This document shows, one piece after another, positions 11,001-22,200 of a stretch of 64,000 nt of DNA (within the stretch, counting starts at the first letter, position 1; each line of letters opens with the position of its first letter). The stretch is from contig NZ_CP041352.1 in assembly GCF_009746125.1 (NCBI RefSeq), positions 3,642,436 through 3,706,435 of the forward strand, given 5' to 3'. Under the pieces are notes generated by a model. It saw nothing but the letters and a program-made list of their open reading frames with translations. It was not told the origin of the DNA and did no database searches. Both the position numbers and the translations under genes were made by a program. The DNA is from Casimicrobium huifangae. GTDB taxonomy: Bacteria > Pseudomonadota > Gammaproteobacteria > Burkholderiales > Casimicrobiaceae.

Positions 11001-13236
11001 GCACCGCGTCAACGATGCTGGTGTTGGAGGCGGATCCGACAGGGCCGGTGTTGCTGACCACGATGGTGTAAGTGAAGCTGGTGCCAGCGGCACCGCTCGC
11101 CACGCTGGCGGACTTGTTCACGACCAGATTGGGTTGGCTCGCATCAGTGACGGTGACCGTGCTGGTGCAGCGCGCCGGCAATGGCGCCACGCAGGCTGGA
11201 TCGCCGCTGGTGACGGTCGCAGTGTTGGCCACGCTGCCCGTAGATGTTTTGGTGGCATTCAGCGTCACCACAGGCTCATTGCTGACCCCAGCGCCAACAC
11301 CTGCGGCCTTGGTGCAACTGATCGTCGCCGGACCGCTTGCAGTCGTGGGCGTGCAGTTCCATCCCGCTCCTGCGGCGAGACCCGTGATATTGACCCCGGC
11401 CGGCACCTGATCGGTAACTACGGTGCCGGCGCTGGAAGCTGCCGTTCCGGCGTTGCTCACCACAATCGTGTAGGTAAAGGTGCCGTTGGCCGGCGCGCTT
11501 GCAACGCTTGCCGTCTTGGTGACGGTGAGTTGGGGAGCATTAACCGGCGTAGTCACCGTGCCGGAACAGCGCGCCGCCGCCGGACAGGTGCTGTCGCCAC
11601 CACCGCTCGCCGTCGCCGTGTTCGTCACTGACGGCGTCGCCGCCAGCGTCGGTGTCACCGGAATCACGAAACTCGTGCTACCACCAGCCGCCAAGCCTGC
11701 AGCCACTGTGCAGGTGACCGTCTGCCCCGCTGCAGTGCAACCCGCTGGCAAGGTGCCAATCGTCAGCCCGGTTGGGATGGTGTCGGTGATCGTGGTCACC
11801 GCCGTCGTCGCTGCCGTACCCGTGTTGCTCAGTTGCAGTGTGTAACTGGCTGGTACACCGACTACAAACGATGCCGCGCTTGCGGTCTTCGTTACCGTCA
11901 GTTGCGGTGCATTCAACGGTGTCGTCGTCGTTGAGCTGCAACGCGCTGCCGCCGGACAGCCCGGATCACCACCGCCGCTGACCGTGGCTGTGTTCACCAC
12001 CGGATTGCCCGCAGACAGCGTTGCCGTCACCGGTATCACGAAGCTCGCCGAGCCATTTACCGCCAGACCAGCGGCTACCGTGCAGGTCACCGTCTGTCCC
12101 GCCGACGAACAACCCGCCGGCAACGTCCCGATGGTCAAACCCGCCGGGATCGTGTCCGTGATCGTGCTCACCGCTGTCGTCGCCGCATTACCCGTGTTCT
12201 GCACCGCAAGCGTGTAGCTATTCGGAACCCCTACGACCAGCGGCGAACTGCCTACCGTCTTCGTGACCGTGAGCGCGGGCAGACTTTCATCTACCGTCGC
12301 CGTCGCAGAGCAGCGCACAGGCGGGGTCGTCGCTGTACATGCCGGATCACCACTGGTCACCGTGGCCAGATTGGTCACGCTACCACTGCCGGTCTTGGTG
12401 GCATTGAGCGTGACAACAGTTTCGTTGGTAGCGCCAATTGCAACGCCAGCAGCCTTGGTACATGAAATAGTCGCTGGCCCCACCGCTGAAGTCGGTGTGC
12501 AGACCCAACCGCTCCCGTTGACCAGACTGTTGATAGTCACCCCGGAAGGCACAGTGTCGGTGATGACCGTACCCTGCCGGCTGGCACCAGGGCCGCCGTT
12601 GCTGACGCGCAGGGTGTAGGTGTAGGTGTCGCCACTCGACGCTGTCGTCACGCTGGCGACCTTGGCGACTGATAGTGTCGGAACTGGAGTAATTTCCAGC
12701 TCCGGCTGCAGGTTGTCATTGCCCGTTGCATTCTCGAATGCCCCGAAATTGGCAATCAACTGAACGTTGATGTTGGTCAGCTCCGGGCCGGCTGTGAGCG
12801 CGTTTGCGTTGTAGGTTAGGCGAATCTGCCCACCCAACAGCGCACCAATGGCAACGTTGTTGATGCCACGCCAGCAATCATCATCGGTCGGTCCGGGTGG
12901 AGTCCAGGTGAATGAGCTTGCCAGAGGTCCGAACGGCGCCCCTGCCGACGTGTAGTAGTTAAACGCGGGACAAATCGCCAGTTCGATGGAATTCGCAGGA
13001 ATTGGCGTACTTCCGGAGTTGACGAAGGTAAAGCGCAACTCCGACGTCGTTCCGATCGGCGTGCGTATCGGGAAAAACGCCGCCGTGGAAAGCGCCGGTT
13101 CCGCGAACTGGGCATGTGCGGAGACACCCGACAGCGCGCCGGCAAGCACTACAACACTGGAAGCCAGATACTTGCGGGCGGCGACACCCGTGTGGGCAAT
13201 CAATCGTGTGATCAGCATGGTGGCATTGTTTTTCAT
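5059..13236 (-). CDS. Giant DUF11-repeat surface protein with IPTL-like C-terminal anchor
   Basis: 2725-residue exported protein made almost wholly of immunoglobulin-like DUF11 and related beta domains rich in Thr, Val, Ala, Gly and paired Cys. A signal peptide ends at AHAQF (about residue 43). The C-terminus reads IPVTPWWLLMLMLGVAGLL then SRRQTAK: a short motif, one membrane helix and a basic tail, the layout of IPTL-CTERM/PEP-CTERM-like sorting signals. Residues about 1293-1507 and 1508-1722 are a perfect 645-bp tandem duplication; residues about 834-1174 and 1825-2167 are a second duplication. Domains beginning DAVNDTGG with ILTND resemble cadherin-like Big_9 units. The start has AAGGGCGGG upstream. 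It lies 14 bases after the other giant gene, hence one operon. Likely role: cell-surface adhesin or matrix protein (inference). Confidence 0.88.
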   Translation of the reverse strand: MKNNATMLITRLIAHTGVAARKYLASSVVVLAGALSGVSAHAQFAEPALSTAAFFPIRTPIGTTSELRFTFVNSGSTPIPANSIELAICPAFNYYTSAGAPFGPLASSFTWTPPGPTDDDCWRGINNVAIGALLGGQIRLTYNANALTAGPELTNINVQLIANFGAFENATGNDNLQPELEITPVPTLSVAKVASVTTASSGDTYTYTLRVSNGGPGASRQGTVITDTVPSGVTINSLVNGSGWVCTPTSAVGPATISCTKAAGVAIGATNETVVTLNATKTGSGSVTNLATVTSGDPACTATTPPVRCSATATVDESLPALTVTKTVGSSPLVVGVPNSYTLAVQNTGNAATTAVSTITDTIPAGLTIGTLPAGCSSAGQTVTCTVAAGLAVNGSASFVIPVTATLSAGNPVVNTATVSGGGDPGCPAAARCSSTTTTPLNAPQLTVTKTASAASFVVGVPASYTLQLSNTGTAATTAVTTITDTIPTGLTIGTLPAGCTAAGQTVTCTVAAGLAAGGSTSFVIPVTPTLAATPSVTNTATASGGGDSTCPAAARCSGTVTTPVNAPQLTVTKTASVASAPANGTFTYTIVVSNAGTAASSAGTVVTDQVPAGVNITGLAAGAGWNCTPTTASGPATISCTKAAGVGAGVSNEPVVTLNATKTSTGSVANTATVTSGDPACVAPLPARCTSTVTVTDASQPNLVVNKSASVASGAAGTSFTYTIVVSNTGPVGSASNTSIVDAVPAGISITGLVNGSGWTCTPGTTTGPASITCTKSAGVAALTNNETVVTLSATKTVTGSVTNTANVTSGDPACVAPLPARCTSTVTVADAADMASTVVCTPDPATVGATVSCAVTCTNVSTVTALGATCSVTNAASLPAGATVVCPNATAPVDVAAGSSLGCNVIFTATAPGTVTVNSTTGATNEPSGALGNNNGTDTVAIIAPPTGSDMVSTVSCTPTPGVVGSPITCTAICENVGTVTATAASCSINTSGLPGAPVASCSPSANVAPGGTLACTVSFTPTVAGSITVPATTSASNEVLTSNNDSSTVVPVNGPSAGADMTSTVSCVPNPANAGATVTCTVTCTNVGNAAATGAFCQVTNAAGLPGNPTPACSPSGTVAVGGTLSCTVSFTATGSLIAVQGGTGATNDVNGGTDPTAGNNPSVTPVSVNAAADMAATFSNLPTVVAPGQSYTGLTLTCTNVGQSTATAASCAPSADVGTVSNVVCTPTPPTAVDVGNSISCTFDYSAPANPPSSDVVATAVTFTGSTNASNDGNTGNNTATGSAAIIDAVNDTGGVGSTAGGTVAILTNDQLGGTSNPTVGAGGITAPTIVVGPGTTLPGASINGSNQVVVPAGTAPGSYTVQYQICAQAVPTACDTAIVTIVVSDTSADMVSAITVPAVAAPGSTVTGSIVCTNNGPAVATSATCVASGVGVSTGACVASAGTAASLPVGATLTCPVTIVMPGTAGGGDTPETAVAVTGTTGASNETVTGNNGSNGSVAIIDAVNDTGGVGSTAGGTVAILTNDQLGGTSNPTVGAGGITAPTIVVGPGTTLPGASINGSNQVVVPAGTAPGSYTVQYQICAQAVPTACDTAIVTIVVSDTSADMVSAITVPAVAAPGSTVTGSIVCTNNGPAVATSATCVASGVGVSTGACVASAGTAASLPVGATLTCPVTIVMPGTAGGGDTPETAVAVTGTTGASNETVTGNNGSNGSVAIIDAVNDNLGSIGGVAGGTTATSVLGNDTVGVAGAALTPSANVTLTPGTVSTPPATGSIVMNANGTITVAANTTPGTYTVPYTICANPAVTPAACDNATATVTVGTQADMASTVVCTPDPATVGATVSCAVTCTNVGSATALGATCSVTNAASLPAGATVVCPNATAPVDVAAGSSLGCNVIFTATAPGTVTVNSTTGATNEPSGALGNNNGTDTVAIIAPPTGSDMVSTVSCTPTPGVVGSPITCTAICENVGTVTATAASCSINTSGLPGAPVASCSPSANVAPGGTLACTVSFTPTVAGSITVPATTSASNEVLTSNNDSSTVVPVNGPSAGADMTSTVSCVPNPANAGATVTCTVTCTNVGNAAATGAFCQVTNAAGLPGNPTPACSPSGTVAVGGTLSCTVSFTATGSLIAVQGGTGATNDVNGGTDPTAGNNPSVTPVSVNTVADLAVQKNGPASVPGGSPVVYTITLINNGFAAADGATFVDTLPAGLTGVTATCTGTGGAGTSPCVNVSLNVTGSSVTGAIPVFPSGGSVLITVQGTAPANGTLVNVVTITAPAGISDSDPSNNTSSVTTRVGTPVQQADVAVTKVGTQAVAASGVIRYVIDVVNAGPAPANGALFTDNVPGAITGVTWTCTAGGGAVCPAATGSGNAITQIIATFPMNGRLRYVVTGTAPGTATTLVNTATVANPSGLTDPDPSNNSSTITTAVITAPIPVANLAISKIGPATVLPGGQVRYTIVAINNGPAAANGAVITDTFPTAVSGLSWTCAAAYGATCGVASGVGNLNLTLPSFPAGGQVTITATGTAPASGTFQNSARVVSPSDVIDPDPTDNIGGPVVTTVLLAPADLVTTVTIAPTTPAPGQPIVATVTMGNIGPSPAGNAVVTLQLPPGSTLVVPSAGGVYNPVTGIVTWPVIPYVPANTNPIVTYTVTFVPPANGGTLTSTVGTPDPEITLVNNPSTVTLSILALDEPKQIPVTPWWLLMLMLGVAGLLPLSRRQTAK
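6738..7763. repeat. ~1.0-kb direct duplication, copy 1
   Basis: Nearly identical to 9717-10737 at an offset of 2979 bp. The copies differ in a patch at about 7655-7676 (GSATALG in the protein here, STVTALG in the other) and in a few scattered bases. It encodes several DUF11-like units. Confidence 0.9.
8072..9361. repeat. Perfect 645-bp tandem duplication
   Basis: 8072-8716 and 8717-9361 appear identical base for base over the stretches compared. Each encodes 215 residues: a DAVND-type cadherin-like unit plus a DUF11-like unit. The lack of differences points to very recent duplication or conversion. Confidence 0.9.
9717..10737. repeat. ~1.0-kb direct duplication, copy 2
   Basis: Partner of 6738-7763. 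The two copies flank the 645-bp tandem duplication, so recombination between them would remove or multiply a 2979-bp (993-codon) block without breaking the frame. Confidence 0.9.
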
Positions 13237-13250
13237 GTTCTGGCCCGCCC

Positions 13251-16200
13251 TTATCGCTGCACCGAGGTCAGCAGCACAACAACGTTGTTGTTGGTGCGCA
13301 ACTCGCCGCCTGAGTTAGCCTGAATGTTTACCGTGATCGCGCCCTTGCCTCCCGGGTCTCGCGCGGTCGTCTGAATCACAATGCGTCGCCGCCCATTGGC
13401 AGGAACCGTTAGCGGAACGCCAGGCGTCGCATCCTTGAGAGTGAATACGAGGCCGACACCGTTGTCGAACGCGGTCCAGTTGACGTTGTCCACCGCCGGG
13501 CTACCCGACAGCGTCGTCGCATTGGTCTGGGTCGGGTTGAACACGTAGTCATCAAACGCAACACCCTGTGGCTGTGGCACAAAGAACGTTACCGGCCCTG
13601 CAGTCGTTACTCCGTTGATCTCATTGATGTTGATGATCACTTCCCGCGTCTGACCAACCGTGTACGACGTGCTGCCGAAAGTGAACGTCGGCGTCAAATC
13701 TGGCGCGGCTCCCGCCGTCACCGTCAACACCGCCGTGTCGCAGATCGTCGTGTTCGGCGCCGGTGCACACACGCTGTACGTCACCGTGCAGCTCGCGCCC
13801 GTCGTCCCCGGGTAGGTGAAGTTCGCCACAGCGCCCGTCATCGTCCCCGCCGGCACACACGTCGTCGCCGTCTGCGTGAACGTCGAGCCCACCGGGAATT
13901 TGTCATTGGTCGAGACGTTGAACGTCCCCGCCTGCCCAGGCTGACCCGTGCTCGCGTCATTCACCGCGTCAATCACCGGGTTCGTCGTCGTCCCCGAGCA
14001 GTTCGTGCAGGTCGGATCTCCGCCACCCGTCACCGTCGCCGTGTTCACCGTCGGGTTCGCCGCATTCGCCGCCACCGCCACCGGTACCGTGATCACCACC
14101 GGACCATTGGTGCCCGAGGCTACCGTGCAGCCCGCCAGACTCGTCGCACCACTGGCCGGACAGCCACTCAAGCTCCCGCCCGTCGCCGTGATCGCTCCGT
14201 TGGTGCTGACCCCTGCCGGCAATACGTCACTGACGTTGATCGCCGCCGTCGTCGGCCCATTGGCCACACTGATCGTGATCGTGTAGACCTGACCCGTGCC
14301 ACCCACCACCAGCACCGCCGGTGTGGCGCTCTTCGTCACCGTCAGCGCCGGCGCGGCTCCCGCCGTCACCGTCAACACCGCCGTGTCGCAGATCGTCGTG
14401 TTCGGCGCCGGTGCGCACACGCTGTACGTCACCGTGCAGCTCGCGCCCGTCGTCCCCGGGTAGGTGAAGTTCGCCACAGCGCCCGTCATCGTCCCCGCCG
14501 GCACACACGTCGTCGCCGTCTGCGTGAACGTCGAGCCCACCGGGAATTTGTCATTGGTCGAGACGTTGAACGTCCCCGCCTGCCCAGGCTGACCCGTGCT
14601 CGCGTCATTCACCGCGTCAATCACCGGGTTCGTCGTCGTCCCCGAGCAGTTCGTGCAGGTCGGATCCCCGCCACCCGTCACCGTCGCCGTGTTCACCGTC
14701 GGGTTCGCCGCATTCGCCGCCACCGCCACCGGTACCGTGATCACCACCGGACCATTGGTGCCCGAGGCTACCGTGCAGCCCGCCAGACTCGTCGCACCAC
14801 TGGCCGGACAGCCACTCAAGCTCCCGCCCGTCGCCGTGATCGCTCCGTTGGTGCTGACCCCTGCCGGCAATACGTCACTGACGTTGATCGCCGCCGTCGT
14901 CGGCCCATTGGCCACACTGATCGTGATCGTGTAGACCTGACCCGTGCCACCCACCACCAGCACCGCCGGTGTGGCGCTCTTCGTCACCGTCAGCGCCGGC
15001 GCGGCTCCCGCCGTCACCGTCAACACCGCCGTGTCGCAGATCGTCGTGTTCGGCGCCGGTGCACACACTCTGTACGTCACCGTGCAGCTCGCGCCCGTCG
15101 TCCCCGGGTAGGTGAAGTTCGCCACAGCGCCCGTCATCGTCCCCGCCGGCACACACGTCGTCGCCGTCTGCGTGAACGTCGAGCCCACCGGGAATTTGTC
15201 ATTGGTCGAGACGTTGAACGTCCCCGCCTGCCCAGGCTGACCCGTGCTCGCGTCATTCACCGCGTCAATCACCGGGTTCGTCGTCGTCCCCGAGCAGTTC
15301 GTGCAGGTCGGATCTCCGCCACCCGTCACCGTCGCCGTGTTCACCGTCGGGTTCGCCGCATTCGCCGCCACCGCCACCGGTACCGTGATCACCACCGGGC
15401 CATTGGTGCCCGAGGCTACCGTGCAGCCCGCCAGACTCGTCGCACCACTGGCCGGACAGCCACTCAAGCTCCCGCCCGTCGCCGTGATCGCTCCGTTGGT
15501 GCTGACCCCTGCCGGCAATACGTCACTGACGTTGATCGCCGCCGTCGTCGGCCCATTGGCCACACTGATCGTGATCGTGTAGACCTGACCCGTGCCACCC
15601 ACCACCAGCACCGCCGGGGTCGCGCTCTTCGTTACCGTCAGCGCCGGCGCGGCTCCCGCCGTCACCGTCAACACCGCCGTGTCGCAGATCGTCGTGTTCG
15701 GCGCCGGTGCACACACTCTGTACGTCACCGTGCAGCTCGCGCCCGTCGTCCCCGGGTAGGTGAAGTTCGCCACAGCGCCCGTCATCGTCCCCGCCGGCAC
15801 ACACGTCGTCGCCGTCTGCGTGAACGTCGAGCCCACCGGGAATTTGTCATTGGTCGAGACGTTGAACGTCCCCGCCTGCCCAGGCTGACCCGTGCTCGCG
15901 TCATTCACCGCGTCAATCACCGGGTTCGTCGTCGTCCCCGAGCAGTTCGTGCAGGTCGGATCTCCGCCACCCGTCACCGTCGCCGTGTTCACCGTCGGGT
16001 TCGCCGCATTCGCCGCCACCGCCACCGGTACCGTGATCACCACCGGGCCATTGGTGCCCGAGGCTACCGTGCAGCCCGCCAGACTCGTCGCACCACTGGC
16101 CGGACAGCCACTCAAGCTCCCGCCCGTCGCCGTGATCGCTCCGTTGGTGCTGACCCCTGCCGGCAATACGTCACTGACGTTGATCGCCGCCGTCGTCGGC

Positions 16201-19200
16201 CCATTGGCCACACTGATCGTGATCGTGTAGACCTGACCCGTGCCACCCACCACCAGCACCGCCGGTGTGGCGCTCTTCGTCACCGTCAGCGCCGGCGCGG
16301 CTCCCGCCGTCACCGTCAACACCGCCGTGTCGCAGATCGTCGTGTTCGGCGCCGGTGCGCACACGCTGTACGTCACCGTGCAGCTCGCGCCCGTCGTCCC
16401 CGGGTAGGTGAAGTTCGCCACAGCGCCCGTCATCGTCCCCGCCGGCACACACGTCGTCGCCGTCTGCGTGAACGTCGAGCCCACCGGGAATTTGTCATTG
16501 GTCGAGACGTTGAACGTCCCCGCCTGCCCAGGCTGACCCGTGCTCGCGTCATTCACCGCGTCAATCACCGGGTTCGTCGTCGTCCCCGAGCAGTTCGTGC
16601 AGGTCGGATCTCCGCCACCCGTCACCGTCGCCGTGTTCACCGTCGGGTTCGCCGCATTCGCCGCCACCGCCACCGGTACCGTGATCACCACCGGACCATT
16701 GGTGCCCGAGGCTACCGTGCAGCCCGCCAGACTCGTCGCACCACTGGCCGGACAGCCACTCAAGCTCCCGCCCGTCGCCGTGATCGCTCCGTTGGTGCTG
16801 ACCCCTGCCGGCAATACGTCACTGACGTTGATCGCCGCCGTCGTCGGCCCATTGGCCACACTGATCGTGATCGTGTAGACCTGACCCGTGCCACCCACCA
16901 CCAGCACCGCCGGTGTGGCGCTCTTCGTCACCGTCAGCGCCGGCGCGGCTCCCGCCGTCACCGTCAACACCGCCGTGTCGCAGATCGTCGTGTTCGGCGC
17001 CGGTGCGCACACGCTGTACGTCACCGTGCAGCTCGCGCCCGTCGTCCCCGGGTAGGTGAAGTTCGCCACAGCGCCCGTCATCGTCCCCGCCGGCACACAC
17101 GTCGTCGCCGTCTGCGTGAACGTCGAGCCCACCGGGAATTTGTCATTGGTCGAGACGTTGAACGTCCCCGCCTGCCCAGGCTGACCCGTGCTCGCGTCAT
17201 TCACCGCGTCAATCACCGGGTTCGTCGTCGTCCCCGAGCAGTTCGTGCAGGTCGGATCTCCGCCACCCGTCACCGTCGCCGTGTTCACCGTCGGGTTCGC
17301 CGCATTCGCCGCCACCGCCACCGGTACCGTGATCACCACCGGGCCATTGGTGCCCGAGGCTACCGTGCAGCCCGCCAGACTCGTCGCACCACTGGCCGGA
17401 CAGCCACTCAAGCTCCCGCCCGTCGCCGTGATCGCTCCGTTGGTGCTGACCCCTGCCGGCAATACGTCACTGACGTTGATCGCCGCCGTCGTCGGCCCAT
17501 TGGCCACACTGATCGTGATCGTGTAGACCTGACCCGTGCCACCCACCACCAGCACCGCCGGGGTCGCGCTCTTCGTTACCGTCAGCGCCGGCGCGGCTCC
17601 CGCCGTCACCGTCAACACCGCCGTGTCGCAGATCGTCGTGTTCGGCGCCGGTGCACACACTCTGTACGTCACCGTGCAGCTCGCGCCCGTCGTCCCCGGG
17701 TAGGTGAAGTTCGCCACAGCGCCCGTCATCGTCCCCGCCGGCACACACGTCGTCGCCGTCTGCGTGAACGTCGAGCCCACCGGGAATTTGTCATTGGTCG
17801 AGACGTTGAACGTCCCCGCCTGCCCAGGCTGACCCGTGCTCGCGTCATTCACCGCGTCAATCACCGGGTTCGTCGTCGTCCCCGAGCAGTTCGTGCAGGT
17901 CGGATCTCCGCCACCCGTCACCGTCGCCGTGTTCACCGTCGGGTTCGCCGCATTCGCCGCCACCGCCACCGGTACCGTGATCACCACCGGACCATTGGTG
18001 CCCGAGGCTACCGTGCAGCCCGCCAGACTCGTCGCACCACTGGCCGGACAGCCACTCAAGCTCCCGCCCGTCGCCGTGATCGCTCCGTTGGTGCTGACCC
18101 CTGCCGGCAATACGTCACTGACGTTGATCGCCGCCGTCGTCGGCCCATTGGCCACACTGATCGTGATCGTGTAGACCTGACCCGTGCCACCCACCACCAG
18201 CACCGCCGGTGTGGCGCTCTTCGTCACCGTCAGCGCCGGCGCGGCTCCCGCCGTCACCGTCAACACCGCCGTGTCGCAGATCGTCGTGTTCGGCGCCGGT
18301 GCGCACACGCTGTACGTCACCGTGCAGCTCGCGCCCGTCGTCCCCGGGTAGGTGAAGTTCGCCACAGCGCCCGTCATCGTCCCCGCCGGCACACACGTCG
18401 TCGCCGTCTGCGTGAACGTCGAGCCCACCGGGAATTTGTCATTGGTCGAGACGTTGAACGTCCCCGCCTGCCCAGGCTGACCCGTGCTCGCGTCATTCAC
18501 CGCGTCAATCACCGGGTTCGTCGTCGTCCCCGAGCAGTTCGTGCAGGTCGGATCCCCGCCACCCGTCACCGTCGCCGTGTTCACCGTCGGGTTCGCCGCA
18601 TTCGCCGCCACCGCCACCGGTACCGTGATCACCACCGGACCATTGGTGCCCGAGGCTACCGTGCAGCCCGCCAGACTCGTCGCACCACTGGCCGGACAGC
18701 CACTCAAGCTCCCGCCCGTCGCCGTGATCGCTCCGTTGGTGCTGACCCCTGCCGGCAATACGTCACTGACGTTGATCGCCGCCGTCGTCGGCCCATTGGC
18801 CACACTGATCGTGATCGTGTAGACCTGACCCGTGCCACCCACCACCAGCACCGCCGGTGTGGCGCTCTTCGTCACCGTCAGCGCCGGCGCGGCTCCCGCC
18901 GTCACCGTCAACACCGCCGTGTCGCAGATCGTCGTGTTCGGCGCCGGTGCACACACTCTGTACGTCACCGTGCAGCTCGCGCCCGTCGTCCCCGGGTAGG
19001 TGAAGTTCGCCACAGCGCCCGTCATCGTCCCCGCCGGCACACACGTCGTCGCCGTCTGCGTGAACGTCGAGCCCACCGGGAATTTGTCATTGGTCGAGAC
19101 GTTGAACGTCCCCGCCTGCCCAGGCTGACCCGTGCTCGCGTCATTCACCGCGTCAATCACCGGGTTCGTCGTCGTCCCCGAGCAGTTCGTGCAGGTCGGA

Positions 19201-22200
19201 TCTCCGCCACCCGTCACCGTCGCCGTGTTCACCGTCGGGTTCGCCGCATTCGCCGCCACCGCCACCGGTACCGTGATCACCACCGGGCCATTGGTGCCCG
19301 AGGCTACCGTGCAGCCCGCCAGACTCGTCGCACCACTGGCCGGACAGCCACTCAAGCTCCCGCCCGTCGCCGTGATCGCTCCGTTGGTGCTGACCCCTGC
19401 CGGCAATACGTCACTGACGTTGATCGCCGCCGTCGTCGGCCCATTGGCCACACTGATCGTGATCGTGTAGACCTGACCCGTGCCACCCACCACCAGCACC
19501 GCCGGGGTCGCGCTCTTCGTTACCGTCAGCGCCGGCGCGGCTCCCGCCGTCACCGTCAACACCGCCGTGTCGCAGATCGTCGTGTTCGGCGCCGGTGCAC
19601 ACACTCTGTACGTCACCGTGCAGCTCGCGCCCGTCGTCCCCGGGTAGGTGAAGTTCGCCACAGCGCCCGTCATCGTCCCCGCCGGCACACACGTCGTCGC
19701 CGTCTGCGTGAACGTCGAGCCCACCGGGAATTTGTCATTGGTCGAGACGTTGAACGTCCCCGCCTGCCCAGGCTGACCCGTGCTCGCGTCATTCACCGCG
19801 TCAATCACCGGGTTCGTCGTCGTCCCCGAGCAGTTCGTGCAGGTCGGATCCCCGCCACCCGTCACCGTCGCCGTGTTCACCGTCGGGTTCGCCGCATTCG
19901 CCGCCACCGCCACCGGTACCGTGATCACCACCGGACCATTGGTGCCCGAGGCTACCGTGCAGCCCGCCAGACTCGTCGCACCACTGGCCGGACAGCCACT
20001 CAAGCTCCCGCCCGTCGCCGTGATCGCTCCGTTGGTGCTGACCCCTGCCGGCAATACGTCACTGACGTTGATCGCCGCCGTCGTCGGCCCATTGGCCACA
20101 CTGATCGTGATCGTGTAGACCTGACCCGTGCCACCCACCACCAGCACCGCCGGTGTGGCGCTCTTCGTCACCGTCAGCGCCGGCGCGGCTCCCGCCGTCA
20201 CCGTCAACACCGCCGTGTCGCAGATCGTCGTGTTCGGCGCCGGTGCACACACTCTGTACGTCACCGTGCAGCTCGCGCCCGTCGTCCCCGGGTAGGTGAA
20301 GTTCGCCACAGCGCCCGTCATCGTCCCCGCCGGCACACACGTCGTCGCCGTCTGCGTGAACGTCGAGCCCACCGGGAATTTGTCATTGGTCGAGACGTTG
20401 AACGTCCCCGCCTGCCCAGGCTGACCCGTGCTCGCGTCATTCACCGCGTCAATCACCGGGTTCGTCGTCGTCCCCGAGCAGTTCGTGCAGGTCGGATCTC
20501 CGCCACCCGTCACCGTCGCCGTGTTCACCGTCGGGTTCGCCGCATTCGCCGCCACCGCCACCGGTACCGTGATCACCACCGGACCATTGGTGCCCGAGGC
20601 TACCGTGCAGCCCGCCAGACTCGTCGCACCACTGGCCGGACAGCCACTCAAGCTCCCGCCCGTCGCCGTGATCGCTCCGTTGGTGCTGACCCCTGCCGGC
20701 AATACGTCACTGACGTTGATCGCCGCCGTCGTCGGCCCATTGGCCACACTGATCGTGATCGTGTAGACCTGACCCGTGCCACCCACCACCAGCACCGCCG
20801 GTGTGGCGCTCTTCGTCACCGTCAGCGCCGGCGCGGCTCCCGCCGTCACCGTCAACACCGCCGTGTCGCAGATCGTCGTGTTCGGCGCCGGTGCACACAC
20901 TCTGTACGTCACCGTGCAGCTCGCGCCCGTCGTCCCCGGGTAGGTGAAGTTCGCCACAGCGCCCGTCATCGTCCCCGCCGGCACACACGTCGTCGCCGTC
21001 TGCGTGAACGTCGAGCCCACCGGGAATTTGTCATTGGTCGAGACGTTGAACGTCCCCGCCTGCCCAGGCTGACCCGTGCTCGCGTCATTGACCGCATCAA
21101 TCACCGGGTTCGTCGTCGTCCCCGAGCAGTTCGTGCCCGTACAGTTCGGATCCCCGCCACCGGTCACCGTCGCCGTGTTCACCGTCGGGTTCGCCGCATT
21201 CGCCGCCACCGCCACCGGTACCGTGATCACTACCGGGCCATTGGTGCCCGAGGCTACCGTGCAGGCCGCCAGACTCGTCGCCCCACTCCCCGGACAGCCA
21301 CTCAAGGTGCCGCCCGTCGCCGTGATCGCTCCGTTGGTCGTGACCCCTGCCGGCAATACGTCACTGACGTTGATCGCCGCCGTCGTCGGCCCATTGGCCA
21401 CATTAATCGTGATCGTGTACACCTGACCCGTCGCACCTACCACCAGCACCGCCGGCGTCGCGCTCTTGGTTACCGTCAGCGCCGGGGGTGAATTGACCGT
21501 CAGATTGGCGGTAGCAGCTGCTGCGTTGTTACCAACGCTCGTCTGCAAAGCACCTGCAGCAATGGTGTTGGTTACCGTTCCCGGTGTGCTGCTCGTCACG
21601 TTCGCCGTGATCGTGCAAGTCCCGGGTGCGCCCGAAGGTATCGTGGACCCGGATGCGTAGGTCACCGTTGTGCCGCCCGCAACCCCAGATTTGGCCCCCG
21701 CACAGGTACCACCGAAGGTCGCATTCGCCAGTGTGACCCCCGACGGCAGTGTGTCCACCAACGCTGCAGAAAGAGTAGCCGCGACCGCGTTGTTGTTACT
21801 CAGCGTAATCGTCAGTACGCTGGTGCCTCCCGAGACAATCGTCGCCGGTGCGAAAGCCTTTGCGACCGACGGCGCATTCGCCGTGACAGTCAAGTTGGCT
21901 GTCGCCGCCGCTGCGTTGTTGCCATTACTGGTTTGCAAAGCCCCCGCAGCAATGGTGTTGGTGACAGTGCCCACGGTGCTGCTGGTCACGTTTGCTGTAA
22001 TGGTGCATGAGCCAGGAGCCCCGCCCGGGATCGTAGCTCCCGACGCATACGTGACAGTCGCACCACCCGCAACCCCGGACTTGGTGCCGGTACAGGTACC
22101 CCCGAAGGTCGCATTCGCCAGCGTGACCCCTGCCGGCAACGTATCGACCAAGGCAGCACTCAGAGTGGCTGCAGTGGCATTGTTGTTGGTTAGTGTGATC

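Noticed and set aside
8491-11631. Long plus-strand open frame (over 1000 codons) opposite the second giant gene
   Set aside because: It is Arg/His-rich, has no family similarity and exists only because the GC-rich repeats lack stops in that frame; the minus-strand protein has a signal peptide, domains and an anchor.
13948-21426. Twelve identical 112-116-codon plus-strand frames at 648-bp spacing
   Set aside because: They mirror the coding repeats on the minus strand; no ribosome sites or promoters fit.
13702-21483. Array considered as CRISPR or satellite DNA
   Set aside because: Unit length of 648 bp, no short repeat-spacer pattern and a continuous open frame throughout.
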